Shown piece after piece: positions 26,480-35,481 of a stretch of DNA of 64,000 nt (position 1 is its first letter; every line of letters begins with the position of its first letter). A program made the position numbers and the translations under genes. The notes beneath the pieces are model-generated. The model worked only from the letters and a program-made list of their open reading frames with translations, was not told where the DNA came from and ran no database searches. The DNA comes from Terriglobus sp. RCC_193 (lineage in GTDB: Bacteria > Acidobacteriota > Terriglobia > Terriglobales > Acidobacteriaceae). The DNA lies in the NCBI RefSeq assembly GCF_041355105.1, contig NZ_JBFUPK010000001.1, forward strand, positions 248,001-312,000, in the 5' to 3' direction.

Positions 26480-28540
26480 ATGAGCATTCCGTTCGATAGC
26501 AACAATCCTCTTTCCAGCATAAGCACTCTGCCTTATCAGGCACCGCCGTTTGACCTGATCCGCGACGAACATTACATGCCTGCATTCGAAGCTGGCATGG
26601 CAGAAGCACGTGCAGAAGTCGACGCAATCATCGCGAACGCGGAAGCACCCTCGTTTCAGAACACGATCGTTGCCCTGGAGAAAACCGGAGAGCTGTTGAA
26701 CCGCGTGGCGCATGCGTTCTACGCAGTCTCCGGCGCACACACCAATCCGACATTGCAACAGTTGCAGCAGGATGTAGCGCCGAAACTCGCAGCGCACAGC
26801 GACAGCATCAACCTGGACGAGCGTCTGTTTGCACGTGTGAAAGCTGTCTACGATCAGCGCGCGTCGTTGTCGCTGGATGCGGAATCGCTCCGGTTACTGG
26901 AGCTTACCTACGACGGATTTGTGAAGTCCGGCGCGCTGTTGAGCGACCCGGACAAGAACACGCTGAAGGCTCTGAATCAGGAACAGTCCACGTTGCAGGC
27001 AAAGTTCATTAACTGCGTACTGGCCGCCATGAAGGAAGGCGGCTTGCAGGTGGCAACGCGAGAAGAACTCGATGGCCTGAGTGATGTAGAGATCGCAGAA
27101 GCTGCAAAAGCTGCAAAAAACCGCGAATTGGAAGGCTTTTATCTCACATTGCAGAACACCACGCAGCAGCCTGCACTTGCTTCGTTAAAGAATCGCGAAA
27201 CACGCCAGGCACTGTGGCAGGCCTCACTGTCACGCGCGGAAAAGGGCAATGCAAGCGATACACGCGAGATGATCACGCGGCTGGCGCAACTCCGCGCCCA
27301 GCGCGCGCGCATGCTTAGTTATGAAAACTATGCAGCGTGGAAACTGAACGATCAGATGGCATGCACACCGCAGGCTGCCATTGCATTCCTCGATAATCTC
27401 GTCCCTGCCGCGCTCGTTGGCGCAAAGGCAGAAGCAGCGGCAATGCAGGAGCTGATCGGTAGCGAGTTTACGTTAGAGGCGTGGGACTGGGCCTTCTACG
27501 CAGAACAAGTGCGCAAGGCGAAGTACGACATCAACGAAGACGAGGTCAAGCAATACTTCGATCTGAACCGTGTCTTCGAAGACGGTGTTCTGTATGCCGC
27601 AACGCAACTCTATGGCATCACGTTTGCCAAACGCAAGGACCTGCCCGTCTACCATTCTGACGTTGTGACGTATGAGGTCTTCAATGAAGACGGCTCTCAC
27701 CTGGCGCTTCTTTATTGCGATTTCTACCGCCGCGACTCCAAGCGCGGCGGCGCGTGGATGAGTTCACTCCTCACGCAATCAAAGCTGTTGGGGTACGCAC
27801 CCATCATCACCAACGTGTGCAACTACACCAAACCCGTGGATGGTCAGCCGACGCTCATCGACAGCGATGAAGTGAACACACTCTTCCATGAGTTCGGCCA
27901 CGCACTCCACGGCATGTTGAGCGATGTCATGTACCCGTCGCTCAGCGGAACATCCGTGCCGCGCGACTTTGTAGAATTCCCCTCGCAGTTCAATGAGCAC
28001 TGGGCTTCGTATCCTGCGGTATTCGCAAATTACGCGAAGCACTGGCAAACGGGCGAGGCAATGCCGGAACAACTACAGGCAAAGCTGAAGGCCACGAAGA
28101 ATTTCAACGGCGGCCACGCGCTAACGGAAGTGCTTGCAGCGGCTGAAGTGGATCTGAAGTGGCATACCTTGTCTTCCCTCGAAGCATTGCAGCAGGCTGA
28201 CGACTTTGAGATGAAGGCGCTGGCAGAGAAGGGGATCGATTTTGCGCTGGTCCCTCCGCGCTACCGTTCCACGTACTTTGCACACATCTTCGGCGGCGGT
28301 TACGCCGCGGGTTACTACGCCTACCTATGGGCCGAGATGCTCGACAGTGACGCCTATCACTGGTTCGAACAGAACGGAGGCCTCAGCCGTGCAAACGGCG
28401 ACCGCCTTCGCAGCATGATCCTCTCACGCGGCAACACCGCTGATCCCGCAGAACTGTATCGCGAATGGGCAGGACGCGACCCGAAGATAGGTCCCATGCT
28501 GCAACAGCGCGGCATCCCGGACTCAGCCGTAACAGGATAG
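26480..28540 (+). CDS. dcp: M3-family oligopeptidase (peptidyl-dipeptidase Dcp type)
   Basis: About 686 aa; the ATG at 26480 directly follows an in-frame GTG at 26477, and AAAGAG lies just upstream. The zinc motif HEFGH (about residues 470-474, in TLFHEFGHALHGML) and the downstream Glu region (FVEFPSQFNEHW) identify an M3 thimet/Dcp-type metallopeptidase. The N-terminal half is helical (FQNTIVALEKTGELLNRVAHA), as in Dcp, and the C-terminus has the substrate-binding RYRSTYFAHIFGGGYAAGYY. No signal peptide, so it is cytoplasmic and probably trims short peptides made by Lon, Clp and uptake systems. It stands alone, flanked on both sides by composite repeats. Dcp versus oligopeptidase A cannot be fully separated by eye; Dcp is favoured. 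Confidence 0.9.
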   Translation: MSIPFDSNNPLSSISTLPYQAPPFDLIRDEHYMPAFEAGMAEARAEVDAIIANAEAPSFQNTIVALEKTGELLNRVAHAFYAVSGAHTNPTLQQLQQDVAPKLAAHSDSINLDERLFARVKAVYDQRASLSLDAESLRLLELTYDGFVKSGALLSDPDKNTLKALNQEQSTLQAKFINCVLAAMKEGGLQVATREELDGLSDVEIAEAAKAAKNRELEGFYLTLQNTTQQPALASLKNRETRQALWQASLSRAEKGNASDTREMITRLAQLRAQRARMLSYENYAAWKLNDQMACTPQAAIAFLDNLVPAALVGAKAEAAAMQELIGSEFTLEAWDWAFYAEQVRKAKYDINEDEVKQYFDLNRVFEDGVLYAATQLYGITFAKRKDLPVYHSDVVTYEVFNEDGSHLALLYCDFYRRDSKRGGAWMSSLLTQSKLLGYAPIITNVCNYTKPVDGQPTLIDSDEVNTLFHEFGHALHGMLSDVMYPSLSGTSVPRDFVEFPSQFNEHWASYPAVFANYAKHWQTGEAMPEQLQAKLKATKNFNGGHALTEVLAAAEVDLKWHTLSSLEALQQADDFEMKALAEKGIDFALVPPRYRSTYFAHIFGGGYAAGYYAYLWAEMLDSDAYHWFEQNGGLSRANGDRLRSMILSRGNTADPAELYREWAGRDPKIGPMLQQRGIPDSAVTG

Positions 28541-28551
28541 CAATCACGCGA

Positions 28552-28607
28552 GATCATCAGTCGGATAGTAGCCATGCCAGATCATCTGCCGGATAGTAGC
28601 CATGCCA
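28552..28607. repeat. Two tandem 28-bp units after dcp
   Basis: GATCATCAGTCGGATAGTAG... (28552-28579) is followed at once by GATCATCTGCCGGATAGTAG... (28580-28607); 26 of 28 positions agree. A degenerate third copy (TAGCCGGATGGCAACCA) follows at about 28619. Confidence 0.8.
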
Positions 28608-28657
28608 CATTATCGATGTAGCCGGATGGCAACCACACGCCTCATCGTCAGCCAACC

Positions 28658-28965
28658 GGGTGCCCCAGGTTCGCGCAGCTAACCTGGGCCGAGCAGCAAA
28701 GCTGCTCCATTCGTGCGAAAGCGCGACCAGCGAGGCCTCAACGGTCAAAGACCATCACCCAGCGAAGCTCAACGGTTGAAAGATCCCGAGCAAAGCTCCT
28801 GCGGTCGAAAGACCGTCATTCTGAGCAAAGCGAAGAATCCAGACGAACTCCCCTCTCGCCAAGGCCCTCACAATCTTCCAGCCAAAACCCCAAACCAGCT
28901 TCGCAAGGCGAAGCTCCAACGCGCAAAGCGCGTCTTCTTTGAAGGGGCACGGCTTCAGCCGTGCC
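28658..28965. repeat. Composite intergenic repeat, copy B (downstream of dcp)
   Basis: Same modules as copy A in the same order: CCCAGGTTCGCGCAGCTAAC.. hairpin at 28664-28688, GTCATTCTGAGCAAAGCGAA... at 28815-28848, and AGCTTCGCAAGGCGAAGCT at 28897-28915. The distance from the second to the third module is 82 bp here and 83 bp in copy A. A further hairpin, GGCACGGCTTCAGCCGTGCC at 28946-28965, is an 8-bp perfect stem. The whole 28541-29317 gap holds repeats and a terminator; I see no gene in it. Confidence 0.75.
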
Positions 28966-29171
28966 ATAAGAAACCCAAACCAAGAAAAAACCGCGCGGCC
29001 AAAAAGACAAACAGGAGCATGAAGCAAATCCCGCGCGTCTACAGAAGATCATGGCTGGCACCAAGCCGAAGGCATCAGAACCTGTCAAGCCCCTAAACCA
29101 CCCAACTCCAACAAACCAAAAGCAATAGAGGTGGCATGTTATTTCCCCCAAACCACTAAAATAGAAGGAGA

Positions 29172-29200
29172 AGAGAAAAGGGCCACGCAAAGCGCGGCCC
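29172..29200 (-). terminator. Intrinsic terminator of the metH operon
   Basis: On the minus strand GGGCCGCGC, loop TTT, GCGTGGCCC (29180-29200) is followed by TTTTCTCTT. It is 118 bp past the metH stop codon. Confidence 0.75.
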
Positions 29201-29302
29201 TAACCCATTTAGAAAGACGGTTTTGCCCATAACCCCAACAGAAAGACGATTTTACAGCCACCAAAACCCTAACCCCAATCAAAAGGCGATTTTAGAAAAA
29301 GA
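29201..29302. repeat. Three imperfect tandem units with TAACCC core
   Basis: Units begin at 29201, 29230 and 29270. Each has TAACCC(C)A.. followed by an AGAAAGACGRTTTT-like block (third copy CAAAAGGCGATTTT). Unit length varies from 29 to 40 bp. The array fills the space between the metH stop codon and its terminator. Confidence 0.65.
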
Positions 29303-29317
29303 GGGGGAGGGAGGGGG

Positions 29318-32026
29318 TTACCCCTCCGGATCATACCCAAGGTTGGGGCCAAGCCAGCGTTCCACTTCCGCAACGGTCCAGTTCTTTCGCTGTGCGTAGT
29401 CTTCTGCCTGATCACGATCGATCTTGCCCAGCGAGAAGAAACGCGATTCCGGATGCGCGAAATAGATGCCGCTGATGCTTGAGCCGGGCCACATGGCAAA
29501 GGATTCGGTAATCTCAATACCGGTGTTTTCCTGCACCTTCAGCAGCTTCCAGATGGTGCCTTTCTCCGTGTGATCGGGGCACGCAGGATAACCGGGCGCA
29601 GGACGAATGCCGCGATACTTCTCGCGGACCATGTCCTCCACCGACAGCCCCTCGCAACGGCCATAGCCCCACTCATCACGCACCTGCTTATGCAGCGCCT
29701 CCGCAAAAGCTTCTGCAAGGCGATCAGCAATCGCTTCCGCCATGATGGCGCTGTAGTCATCGTGCTCTTCGCGGAACTTCATCACAAGTTCCTTCAGGCC
29801 AATACCGCTTGTGACAGCGAAGGCGCCGATGGTATCGGGCAAACCTGTCTCCTTCGGAGCGATGAAGTCCACAAGCGAGCGGCAAGGCTCATTGCCTTCA
29901 CGATGCGCCTGCTGGCGCAGGAAGTAGAAGTGTGTGAGGACTTCGCTGCGTGATGCATCGGTGTACAGCTCCACATCGTCACCGACAGCATTGGCAGGGA
30001 AGAGACCGTACACGCCGCGTGCCGTAAGTAGCTTCTCCGCGATGATGCGGTCAAGCATCTTGTTGCCATTGGCGAACAGTTCACGTGCTTCCGTGCCCTG
30101 CTTCTCATCGTCGAGGATGCGCGGATAGAGTCCCTTCAGGCCCCAGGCGTGGAAGAAGGGTGACCAGTCAATGTATTCCCGCAGCGTCTCCAGCGGGAAG
30201 TTATCGAGGACGCGCACGCCGGTGAACTCCGGTGTAGCGATATCTTCACTCTTCCACGCGATGGGCGTGCGACGCTCGCGTGCCTTTGCCAGCGACACCA
30301 TAGGCTGCTTAGGCGCCGCGTGTGCCTTGCGGACCGCTTCATACTCTGCATGATGCTGCTCAATGAACTGTGTGCGGTTCTCTTCGCTGAGCAGGCTTGT
30401 AGTGACCGGGACGGCGCGGCTGGCATCGGTGACGTGAACCACCGGCTGACTGTAATGCGGCGCAATCTTGATTGCCGTATGGGCACGGCTGGTGGTTGCG
30501 CCACCGATGAGCAGTGGCAGCGTGAAGTTCTGCCGCTCCATCTCGCGCGCGACATGCACCATCTCATCAAGGGATGGCGTAATGAGGCCGCTGAGGCCGA
30601 TGATGTCCGCACGCACTTCCTTGGCGCGTTCCAGAATCTTCTCCGCGGGCACCATCACGCCCATGTCGATCACTTCGAAGTTGTTGCACGCAAGTACGAC
30701 ACCAACGATGTTCTTGCCTATGTCATGCACGTCGCCCTTGACGGTGGCGAGCACGATCTTACCCTGAGCTTTGATCTCAATGCCTGCTGCGGCAAGTGTT
30801 GCCTTCTCCTGCTCCATGAAAGGAGTGAGCCATGCAACGGCCTTCTTCATCACACGCGCGGATTTAACCACCTGGGGAAGGAACATTTTGCCTGCACCGA
30901 AGAGGTCGCCGACGATGCTCATGCCAGCCATCAATGGGCCTTCGATGACAAGCAAAGGACGGCCTAACTTTTGCCGTGCTTCTTCCGTATCCTGTTCGAT
31001 GTATGCATCGATACCTTTGACCAGGGCGTGTGCAATGCGTTCTTCCACAGTGCCACTGCGCCACTCCTCCACCTTCTTTTCCGCGGCCTCGGTGTTTGCC
31101 GATCCAGAAGCCTTCAGCTTCTCACCAAAGTCGACGAGACGTTCCGTGGCATCCGGGCGGCGGTTCAGCAGAACATCTTCAACGAGTTCCTTCAGCTCCG
31201 GCTCGATCTCTTCATAGACCTCGAGCATGCCTGCGTTGACAATGCCCATGTCCATGCCTGCGGCGATGGCGTGGAAGAGGAACGCGGAGTGCATCGCTTC
31301 GCGTACCTTGTTGTTGCCGCGAAAGCTGAAGGAGATGTTGGAGACGCCGCCGCTAACCTTGGCATGGGGCAGGTTCTGCTTGATCCAGCGTGTGGCGTTG
31401 ATAAAGTCCACGGCGTAGTTGTTGTGCTCCTCCATGCCGGTGGCTACCGTGAGGATATTGGGATCGAAGATGATGTCTTCCGGCGGGAAGTGGACAACGT
31501 CCACAAGCAAGCGATAAGCGCGCTCACAGATGCGGATCTTGTCTTCGTAAGTGGCCGCCTGCCCCTGTTCATCAAAGGCCATGACGACGACCGCAGCGCC
31601 AAACTTACGCACCGTGCGTGCATTCTGCAGGAACTTCTCTTCGCCTTCCTTCAGCGAGATGGAGTTGACAATGCCTTTGCCCTGCAGGCACTTCAAGCCA
31701 GCTTCAATGACCTCCCACTTGGAGGAGTCCACCATGAAGGGGACCTTGGCGACTTCAGGCTCGCTGGCGAGGAGTTGCAGGAAGCGCGACATGGCGGCAA
31801 CGCCGTCGATCATGCCCTCGTCCATGCAGATGTCGATGACGTTGGCGCCGTTCTCGACCTGCTGACGCGCGATGGCGACGCCTTCCTCGTATTTGCCTTC
31901 CTTGATCAGCTTTGCAAACTTCGGCGAACCGGCAACGTTGGTGCGTTCGCCCAACATGATGAAGACACCAGGCTGCTGCGTGAAGGGTTGCGATCCTGAA
32001 AGGCGCAGGGGGCGTTGCGGAATCAT
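29318..32026 (-). CDS. metH: Methionine synthase, folate/cobalamin/activation subunit (split MetH)
   Basis: 902 aa, ATG start with GGAG 6 bases upstream, overlapping the stop of the upstream subunit gene (ATGA). It corresponds to E. coli MetH without its first domain. Order: pterin-binding barrel (~20-290; [39 protein letters not shown]); B12 cap helices (~310-410); B12-binding Rossmann domain with the DxHxxG motif DVHDIGKN (lower axial His434), [10 protein letters not shown] and [14 protein letters not shown]; and the C-terminal AdoMet-dependent reactivation domain (~560-902) with [15 protein letters not shown]. It transfers the methyl group of 5-methyl-tetrahydrofolate to homocysteine through cobalamin, using the homocysteine subunit supplied by the neighbour. 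All key residues are present, so it is not a pseudogene fragment. Confidence 0.93.
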   Translation of the reverse strand: MIPQRPLRLSGSQPFTQQPGVFIMLGERTNVAGSPKFAKLIKEGKYEEGVAIARQQVENGANVIDICMDEGMIDGVAAMSRFLQLLASEPEVAKVPFMVDSSKWEVIEAGLKCLQGKGIVNSISLKEGEEKFLQNARTVRKFGAAVVVMAFDEQGQAATYEDKIRICERAYRLLVDVVHFPPEDIIFDPNILTVATGMEEHNNYAVDFINATRWIKQNLPHAKVSGGVSNISFSFRGNNKVREAMHSAFLFHAIAAGMDMGIVNAGMLEVYEEIEPELKELVEDVLLNRRPDATERLVDFGEKLKASGSANTEAAEKKVEEWRSGTVEERIAHALVKGIDAYIEQDTEEARQKLGRPLLVIEGPLMAGMSIVGDLFGAGKMFLPQVVKSARVMKKAVAWLTPFMEQEKATLAAAGIEIKAQGKIVLATVKGDVHDIGKNIVGVVLACNNFEVIDMGVMVPAEKILERAKEVRADIIGLSGLITPSLDEMVHVAREMERQNFTLPLLIGGATTSRAHTAIKIAPHYSQPVVHVTDASRAVPVTTSLLSEENRTQFIEQHHAEYEAVRKAHAAPKQPMVSLAKARERRTPIAWKSEDIATPEFTGVRVLDNFPLETLREYIDWSPFFHAWGLKGLYPRILDDEKQGTEARELFANGNKMLDRIIAEKLLTARGVYGLFPANAVGDDVELYTDASRSEVLTHFYFLRQQAHREGNEPCRSLVDFIAPKETGLPDTIGAFAVTSGIGLKELVMKFREEHDDYSAIMAEAIADRLAEAFAEALHKQVRDEWGYGRCEGLSVEDMVREKYRGIRPAPGYPACPDHTEKGTIWKLLKVQENTGIEITESFAMWPGSSISGIYFAHPESRFFSLGKIDRDQAEDYAQRKNWTVAEVERWLGPNLGYDPEG

Positions 32027-33129
32027 CGTGCTCCAGCCAGTTCTAATGCGTATTCACGCGGGTGTTTGCCGTCGAGGGCTTTTGCAATGGCGGCGATGTG
32101 TTCCGGTGTGTTGCCGCAGCATCCGCCTGCAATGTTGATGAGACCGTTCTTTGCGAAGTCGCTGAGGAAGCGCGCCATGTCTTCCGGTTCCAGATCGAAG
32201 CCTGTGGGTGACAGGGGATTGGGCAGGCCCGCGTTGGGATAAGCGCTGATGGCGGTGTGGGCCTTGGCTGCGAGTTCGCTAAGGAATGGAAACATCAAAT
32301 CCGGGCCAATGGAGCAGTTCAGGCCCACAGACAGTGGGTTTACATGGCTCACCGCATTCCAGAATGCTTCCACAGTCTGTGCGGAGATCATGGTTTCACC
32401 ACCACGACCAACAGCTGCGGAGATCATCACGGGCAGTTCGACCCTGTCTTCGTCAAAGACTTCGCGGATGGCAACGAGCGCGGCCTTCGCGTTCAGTGAA
32501 TCGAAGATGGTTTCTACGAGCAGCGTGTCCACTTTACCCGCAATCAGTGCGCGTGTTTGCAGTTTGTACGCCTCGCGAACCTGATCGAAAGTGACCACGC
32601 GGAAGCCGGGATCGTCGGCGTCCGGAGAGTTTGAGAGCGAAACGGTCAGCGGACCGATGGCACCTGCAACAAAACGCTGGCGACCGTCGTCGCTGGCCAC
32701 GTTATCGGCCCATTCGCGGCACTGCAGCGCAGAGACTTCGTTAATCTCCCACGCGAGATCGTTGAGGAACTTATTCTCAAGGATCTGCTGATAGAACGCG
32801 GGGTCTTTGCGGCCGCCATGTTCGCGCGGATCTTCTACGAAAAACTCACTCTGCGCAATGCCTGTGGCAGAAAATGTGTTCGTTTCCACGATGTCTGCAC
32901 CCGCGATGAGGAAGCGGCGATGAATATCGCAGATCATCTTCGGTTGCGTGAGTGAGAACAGATCGCCATTGTTTAGCAGGTCTTTGGGGGCGTCTTTGAA
33001 GCGTTCACCGCGCATGTCGGCTTCCGTCATCCCGTAGGTACGGATGGTGGTGCCCATGGCGCCGTCAATAATGGCGATGCGCTCCTGAAGGACTTTACGC
33101 AGAGGATGTTGATCGCTATTCGAAGACAT
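32023..33129 (-). CDS. metH: Methionine synthase, homocysteine-binding subunit (split MetH)
   Basis: 368 aa. It is the homocysteine methyltransferase barrel that forms the N-terminal domain of single-chain MetH. The catalytic zinc ligands are present: C272 in [10 protein letters not shown] and C337/C338 in [10 protein letters not shown]. Other family motifs are [36 protein letters not shown] and [18 protein letters not shown]. The zinc activates homocysteine thiolate for attack on methylcobalamin in the partner subunit. The stop overlaps the partner's start by 4 bases with its own ribosome-binding site, so the two are coupled and probably made in equal amounts. This is a genuine gene split at the domain boundary, not a frameshift, since each part has complete ends. 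Confidence 0.92.
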   Translation of the reverse strand: MSSNSDQHPLRKVLQERIAIIDGAMGTTIRTYGMTEADMRGERFKDAPKDLLNNGDLFSLTQPKMICDIHRRFLIAGADIVETNTFSATGIAQSEFFVEDPREHGGRKDPAFYQQILENKFLNDLAWEINEVSALQCREWADNVASDDGRQRFVAGAIGPLTVSLSNSPDADDPGFRVVTFDQVREAYKLQTRALIAGKVDTLLVETIFDSLNAKAALVAIREVFDEDRVELPVMISAAVGRGGETMISAQTVEAFWNAVSHVNPLSVGLNCSIGPDLMFPFLSELAAKAHTAISAYPNAGLPNPLSPTGFDLEPEDMARFLSDFAKNGLINIAGGCCGNTPEHIAAIAKALDGKHPREYALELAGAR

Positions 33130-33253
33130 ATCAAAGATTTGATGATACTGGAGTGCAATGCGACGCGTCCGGCATCCCTTTGCTTCGCATCCTTCTGTAC
33201 ACTGAAACTGCTCGTTTCATTGTGGAAGAGCTTGTAGTCGACGTCATCCAAAT

Positions 33254-33640
33254 ATGTCTCTGATTCCTTCTGAAGTACCGACAAAAACCATTCTGCATAT
33301 CTGCTCGCGCGAGACGTTACGCCCGTTGCGAGACCAGATCCTTCGTCTTTCGGGATTTGAGGTAGATTCCACGCTCTCCACTACCGAAGGCCTTTCGATG
33401 TTCTGGACCAGGTTGTACGACCTAGTGCTGATTGATGTCGAGGGTGAGCAGAAGATTAGGGCTGCTGAGGAGCTATGCTCTGAAATCAAAACAGGACAGC
33501 CTGAGCAGATTGTGGCTTTTGTTTGCAACTGGCGTGTTGCGGTGATGACGGATTGCCCGGATGAAATCCTCCGCACAGAGTTTGATCCGCATCGCTTTGT
33601 ATCTGGTGTGCGCACCATCCTGTCTCACGTGGAGAACTAA
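33254..33640 (+). CDS. Degenerate receiver-like protein
   Basis: 128 aa. The pattern ILHICSRETLRPLRDQILRL ... DLVLIDVEGEQKIRAAEELC resembles a receiver domain, with a possible phospho-acceptor Asp in LVLIDVEG. The first acidic pair is replaced (HICSRE instead of xxDD), and no clear switch Thr or invariant Lys is seen. It may therefore not be phosphorylated. It is divergent from split metH and convergent with the GGDEF gene; the two stops share the bases CTAA at 33637-33640. Fold call moderate, activity doubtful. Confidence 0.6.
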   Translation: MSLIPSEVPTKTILHICSRETLRPLRDQILRLSGFEVDSTLSTTEGLSMFWTRLYDLVLIDVEGEQKIRAAEELCSEIKTGQPEQIVAFVCNWRVAVMTDCPDEILRTEFDPHRFVSGVRTILSHVEN

Positions 33641-35079
33641 CTCGCAGGTTCCAATGCGCGTGAACGGTTGGCAAAGAGCGCCTCATCCGCGTCTTCCAGA
33701 AGGTGAGGAAGAGTGACACCGTGTTCGGCAATGGCGACGCCGATGGAGACGGAAGCGCGATAGCCGAAGTCAAACGGGATTGCGTGGATGGCGTCCCGCA
33801 GGCGTTCCGTCATCTCCTGGAGGCTATCGGCAGAGCATCGCGGTAGAAGTAATGCAAACTCGTCGCCACGAAGCCGCGAACACACAGCGCGCGGATGTTT
33901 TGCAGAGAACTGGCGTAAGCGTGCTGCAACGGAGCGCAGAACCATGTCGCCCACGCCATAGTTGAAATCTTCATTCACACGACCGAAGCCGTTGATATCC
34001 ACGAGGAGCAGGGCTACGGGGAAATTCCGCGGCAAGGGGGCAAGGGTATCGAAGGTTTCGGCAAGCCACTTGCGATTGCCAATGCCAGTCTTGGGATCTT
34101 CGTTGGCCTTGCGTTCCAGTTCCAGCGTGGTCTGGCGAAGTGATTCCTGCTCACGCAGGTGTTCGCGATAGAGCAGATGCGTGCGCGTGATGAAGAGCAG
34201 AAGCACCAGTAGCATAGCGCCGTGTTGCAGCATGGATGTGGGCGCCGGTGTGACCACTGCAATTCCGCCTGCACCGAATGACAGAAGAGAAAAAAGCAGG
34301 TTGTGTGAGAACGCTCCGGGGCGTCGTCCACTGGTGTGAACACCACGCTGTTTCAGAATCCGGTTTGCATCCCAGCAGAAGTAAAGAGGACCTGCGGCAA
34401 GTGCCAAGGACAGCAGTATCAGTGCGAGGCGAGAGTTTGCTTCGATGGTTGCGATGGAACGTGCTGCAAGGGCCACCAGAAGGTAGCGTGTGACTAGTCC
34501 GGAAAACTGCACATTGCTGCGCGATGCACTGGAGAGATAGCTTGCGCCTGCAGCAAGACATAGGAAGAACAGTAAGAGGACTGGTGCACGAAGCCCATGA
34601 TTCTCCGTAACCAGCTTCTGTCCCGCAGGCAAAGTCATAAGTGTGAGCAACAGGATGGTACTTACATCCACGGTGCGCAGTGCGAGATTGCGGCGTGTTT
34701 GCAGTGAGATCAGGGATAGAAGAAGGAAAAAAACGGCAACGGCATAAAAGCCAGCTTTAAGCCAGCCGATGGCAGGGACGGGGGCGAATGTGGCGATGCC
34801 CGGAAGGTCCAGAACAGTTGCCGCTCCACGGAAAAGGAAGTGCAGGGAGAGGTAGTGCCAGCGCGCCCCGGATAATCCCCAGTGACTACGCACCATCACG
34901 ATGCATGTGATGGCTGCCATGCACGACGCGAGGCTCGGCAGCAGAGGCATGAGCCAGTCGATCCCCGTGATCAATTGTGCGAAGAGAGGAAGAAATGCCG
35001 CAAAGAAGAGGCTGATGGCCAGTCCGGCGGACGAGAGCGGGCGCACTGGACGAGCCTGTGTTGGAACCATTGACCTCAT
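33637..35079 (-). CDS. Membrane GGDEF protein, probable diguanylate cyclase
   Basis: 480 aa; starts at 35079 or at the ATG at 35070 are both possible. The N-terminal ~290 residues hold about eight hydrophobic segments (for example LAISLFFAAFLPLFAQLITG, FYAVAVFFLLLSLISL), a multi-pass sensor region. After a short coiled coil comes a GGDEF domain: DPKTGIGNRKWLAETFD, FGRVNEDFNYGVGDMVLRSV, signature RGDEF in CSRLRGDEFALLLPR, and YRASVSIGVAIAEHG. The RGDEF variant is compatible with activity, making cyclic di-GMP from two GTP. No EAL or HD-GYP domain. The signal sensed by the membrane part is unknown. Adjacent to a receiver-like protein on the opposite strand. Confidence 0.85.
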   Translation of the reverse strand: MRSMVPTQARPVRPLSSAGLAISLFFAAFLPLFAQLITGIDWLMPLLPSLASCMAAITCIVMVRSHWGLSGARWHYLSLHFLFRGAATVLDLPGIATFAPVPAIGWLKAGFYAVAVFFLLLSLISLQTRRNLALRTVDVSTILLLTLMTLPAGQKLVTENHGLRAPVLLLFFLCLAAGASYLSSASRSNVQFSGLVTRYLLVALAARSIATIEANSRLALILLSLALAAGPLYFCWDANRILKQRGVHTSGRRPGAFSHNLLFSLLSFGAGGIAVVTPAPTSMLQHGAMLLVLLLFITRTHLLYREHLREQESLRQTTLELERKANEDPKTGIGNRKWLAETFDTLAPLPRNFPVALLLVDINGFGRVNEDFNYGVGDMVLRSVAARLRQFSAKHPRAVCSRLRGDEFALLLPRCSADSLQEMTERLRDAIHAIPFDFGYRASVSIGVAIAEHGVTLPHLLEDADEALFANRSRALEPAS

Positions 35080-35222
35080 CCTTACGAATCTCAGGGGAAC
35101 TCCTTCAGTCTAAACCTTTTCGCGCAATCGCCAGACGGGGACTCATGTCTTTGGTTGCACGGTGCCTGAAGCATTGGTATAAAGAAGCAACATCCTTTTC
35201 TGCAGTGGTTTCACGCAGATTC

Positions 35223-35329
35223 GGATTTCATGAAGAGTGGCTGAGGGATGAGCCCTGCGACGCCACGACAACCGGACGAGTCTGTACCGGTGTCAACTCT
35301 CTCCTGGGGAACCGGGGAACATGAGATTC
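35223..35329 (+). promoter_or_regulatory. SAM-I (S-box) riboswitch
   Basis: The conserved SAM-I core is present in order: AAGAGTGG, GAGGGA, GCCC, CC and GACAACC (35233-35272), then a P3 helix (CCGG..CCGG), then GGTGTCAACTCTCTCC. The outer helix P1 forms between GGATTTCATG (35223-35232) and CATGAGATTC (35320-35329), 10 pairs with two wobbles. It lies about 150 bp before the ThrC-like gene on the same strand. By family behaviour, SAM binding should lower expression downstream. I did not identify the expression platform with confidence. The preceding 35080-35222 shows nothing clear besides presumed divergent promoters. Confidence 0.87.
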
Positions 35330-35481
35330 GGGATACGGCTTCTCCGCAGCTTGTTCGGACCAGCAGTATGACCGTCTAATCAGACTTCCTTCCGCGCGGC
35401 GCCATCTATCGCCATGGAACGCGCCACATCCAAGAGAGCGTCGCAGTGCAGTGTCTTTCTTCCACACCGGAAGAGGGTTCT

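Noticed and set aside
28713-29096. 127-codon frame giving a VILSKAKNPDE-containing peptide
   Set aside because: This peptide arises from translating the dispersed intergenic repeat; it is not a gene.
28541-29317. Possible CRISPR array or insertion sequence
   Set aside because: Repeats are few, imperfect and not evenly spaced by unique spacers, and there is no transposase or cas gene.
30971-31999. 342-codon open frame on the plus strand
   Set aside because: Lies wholly opposite the split metH gene, whose pterin-binding and cobalamin motifs are intact.
33130-33253. Possible cobalamin, SAM or SAH riboswitch ahead of split metH
   Set aside because: The gap to the divergent gene is only 124 bp, and no B12-box, S-box or SAH core motif was found.
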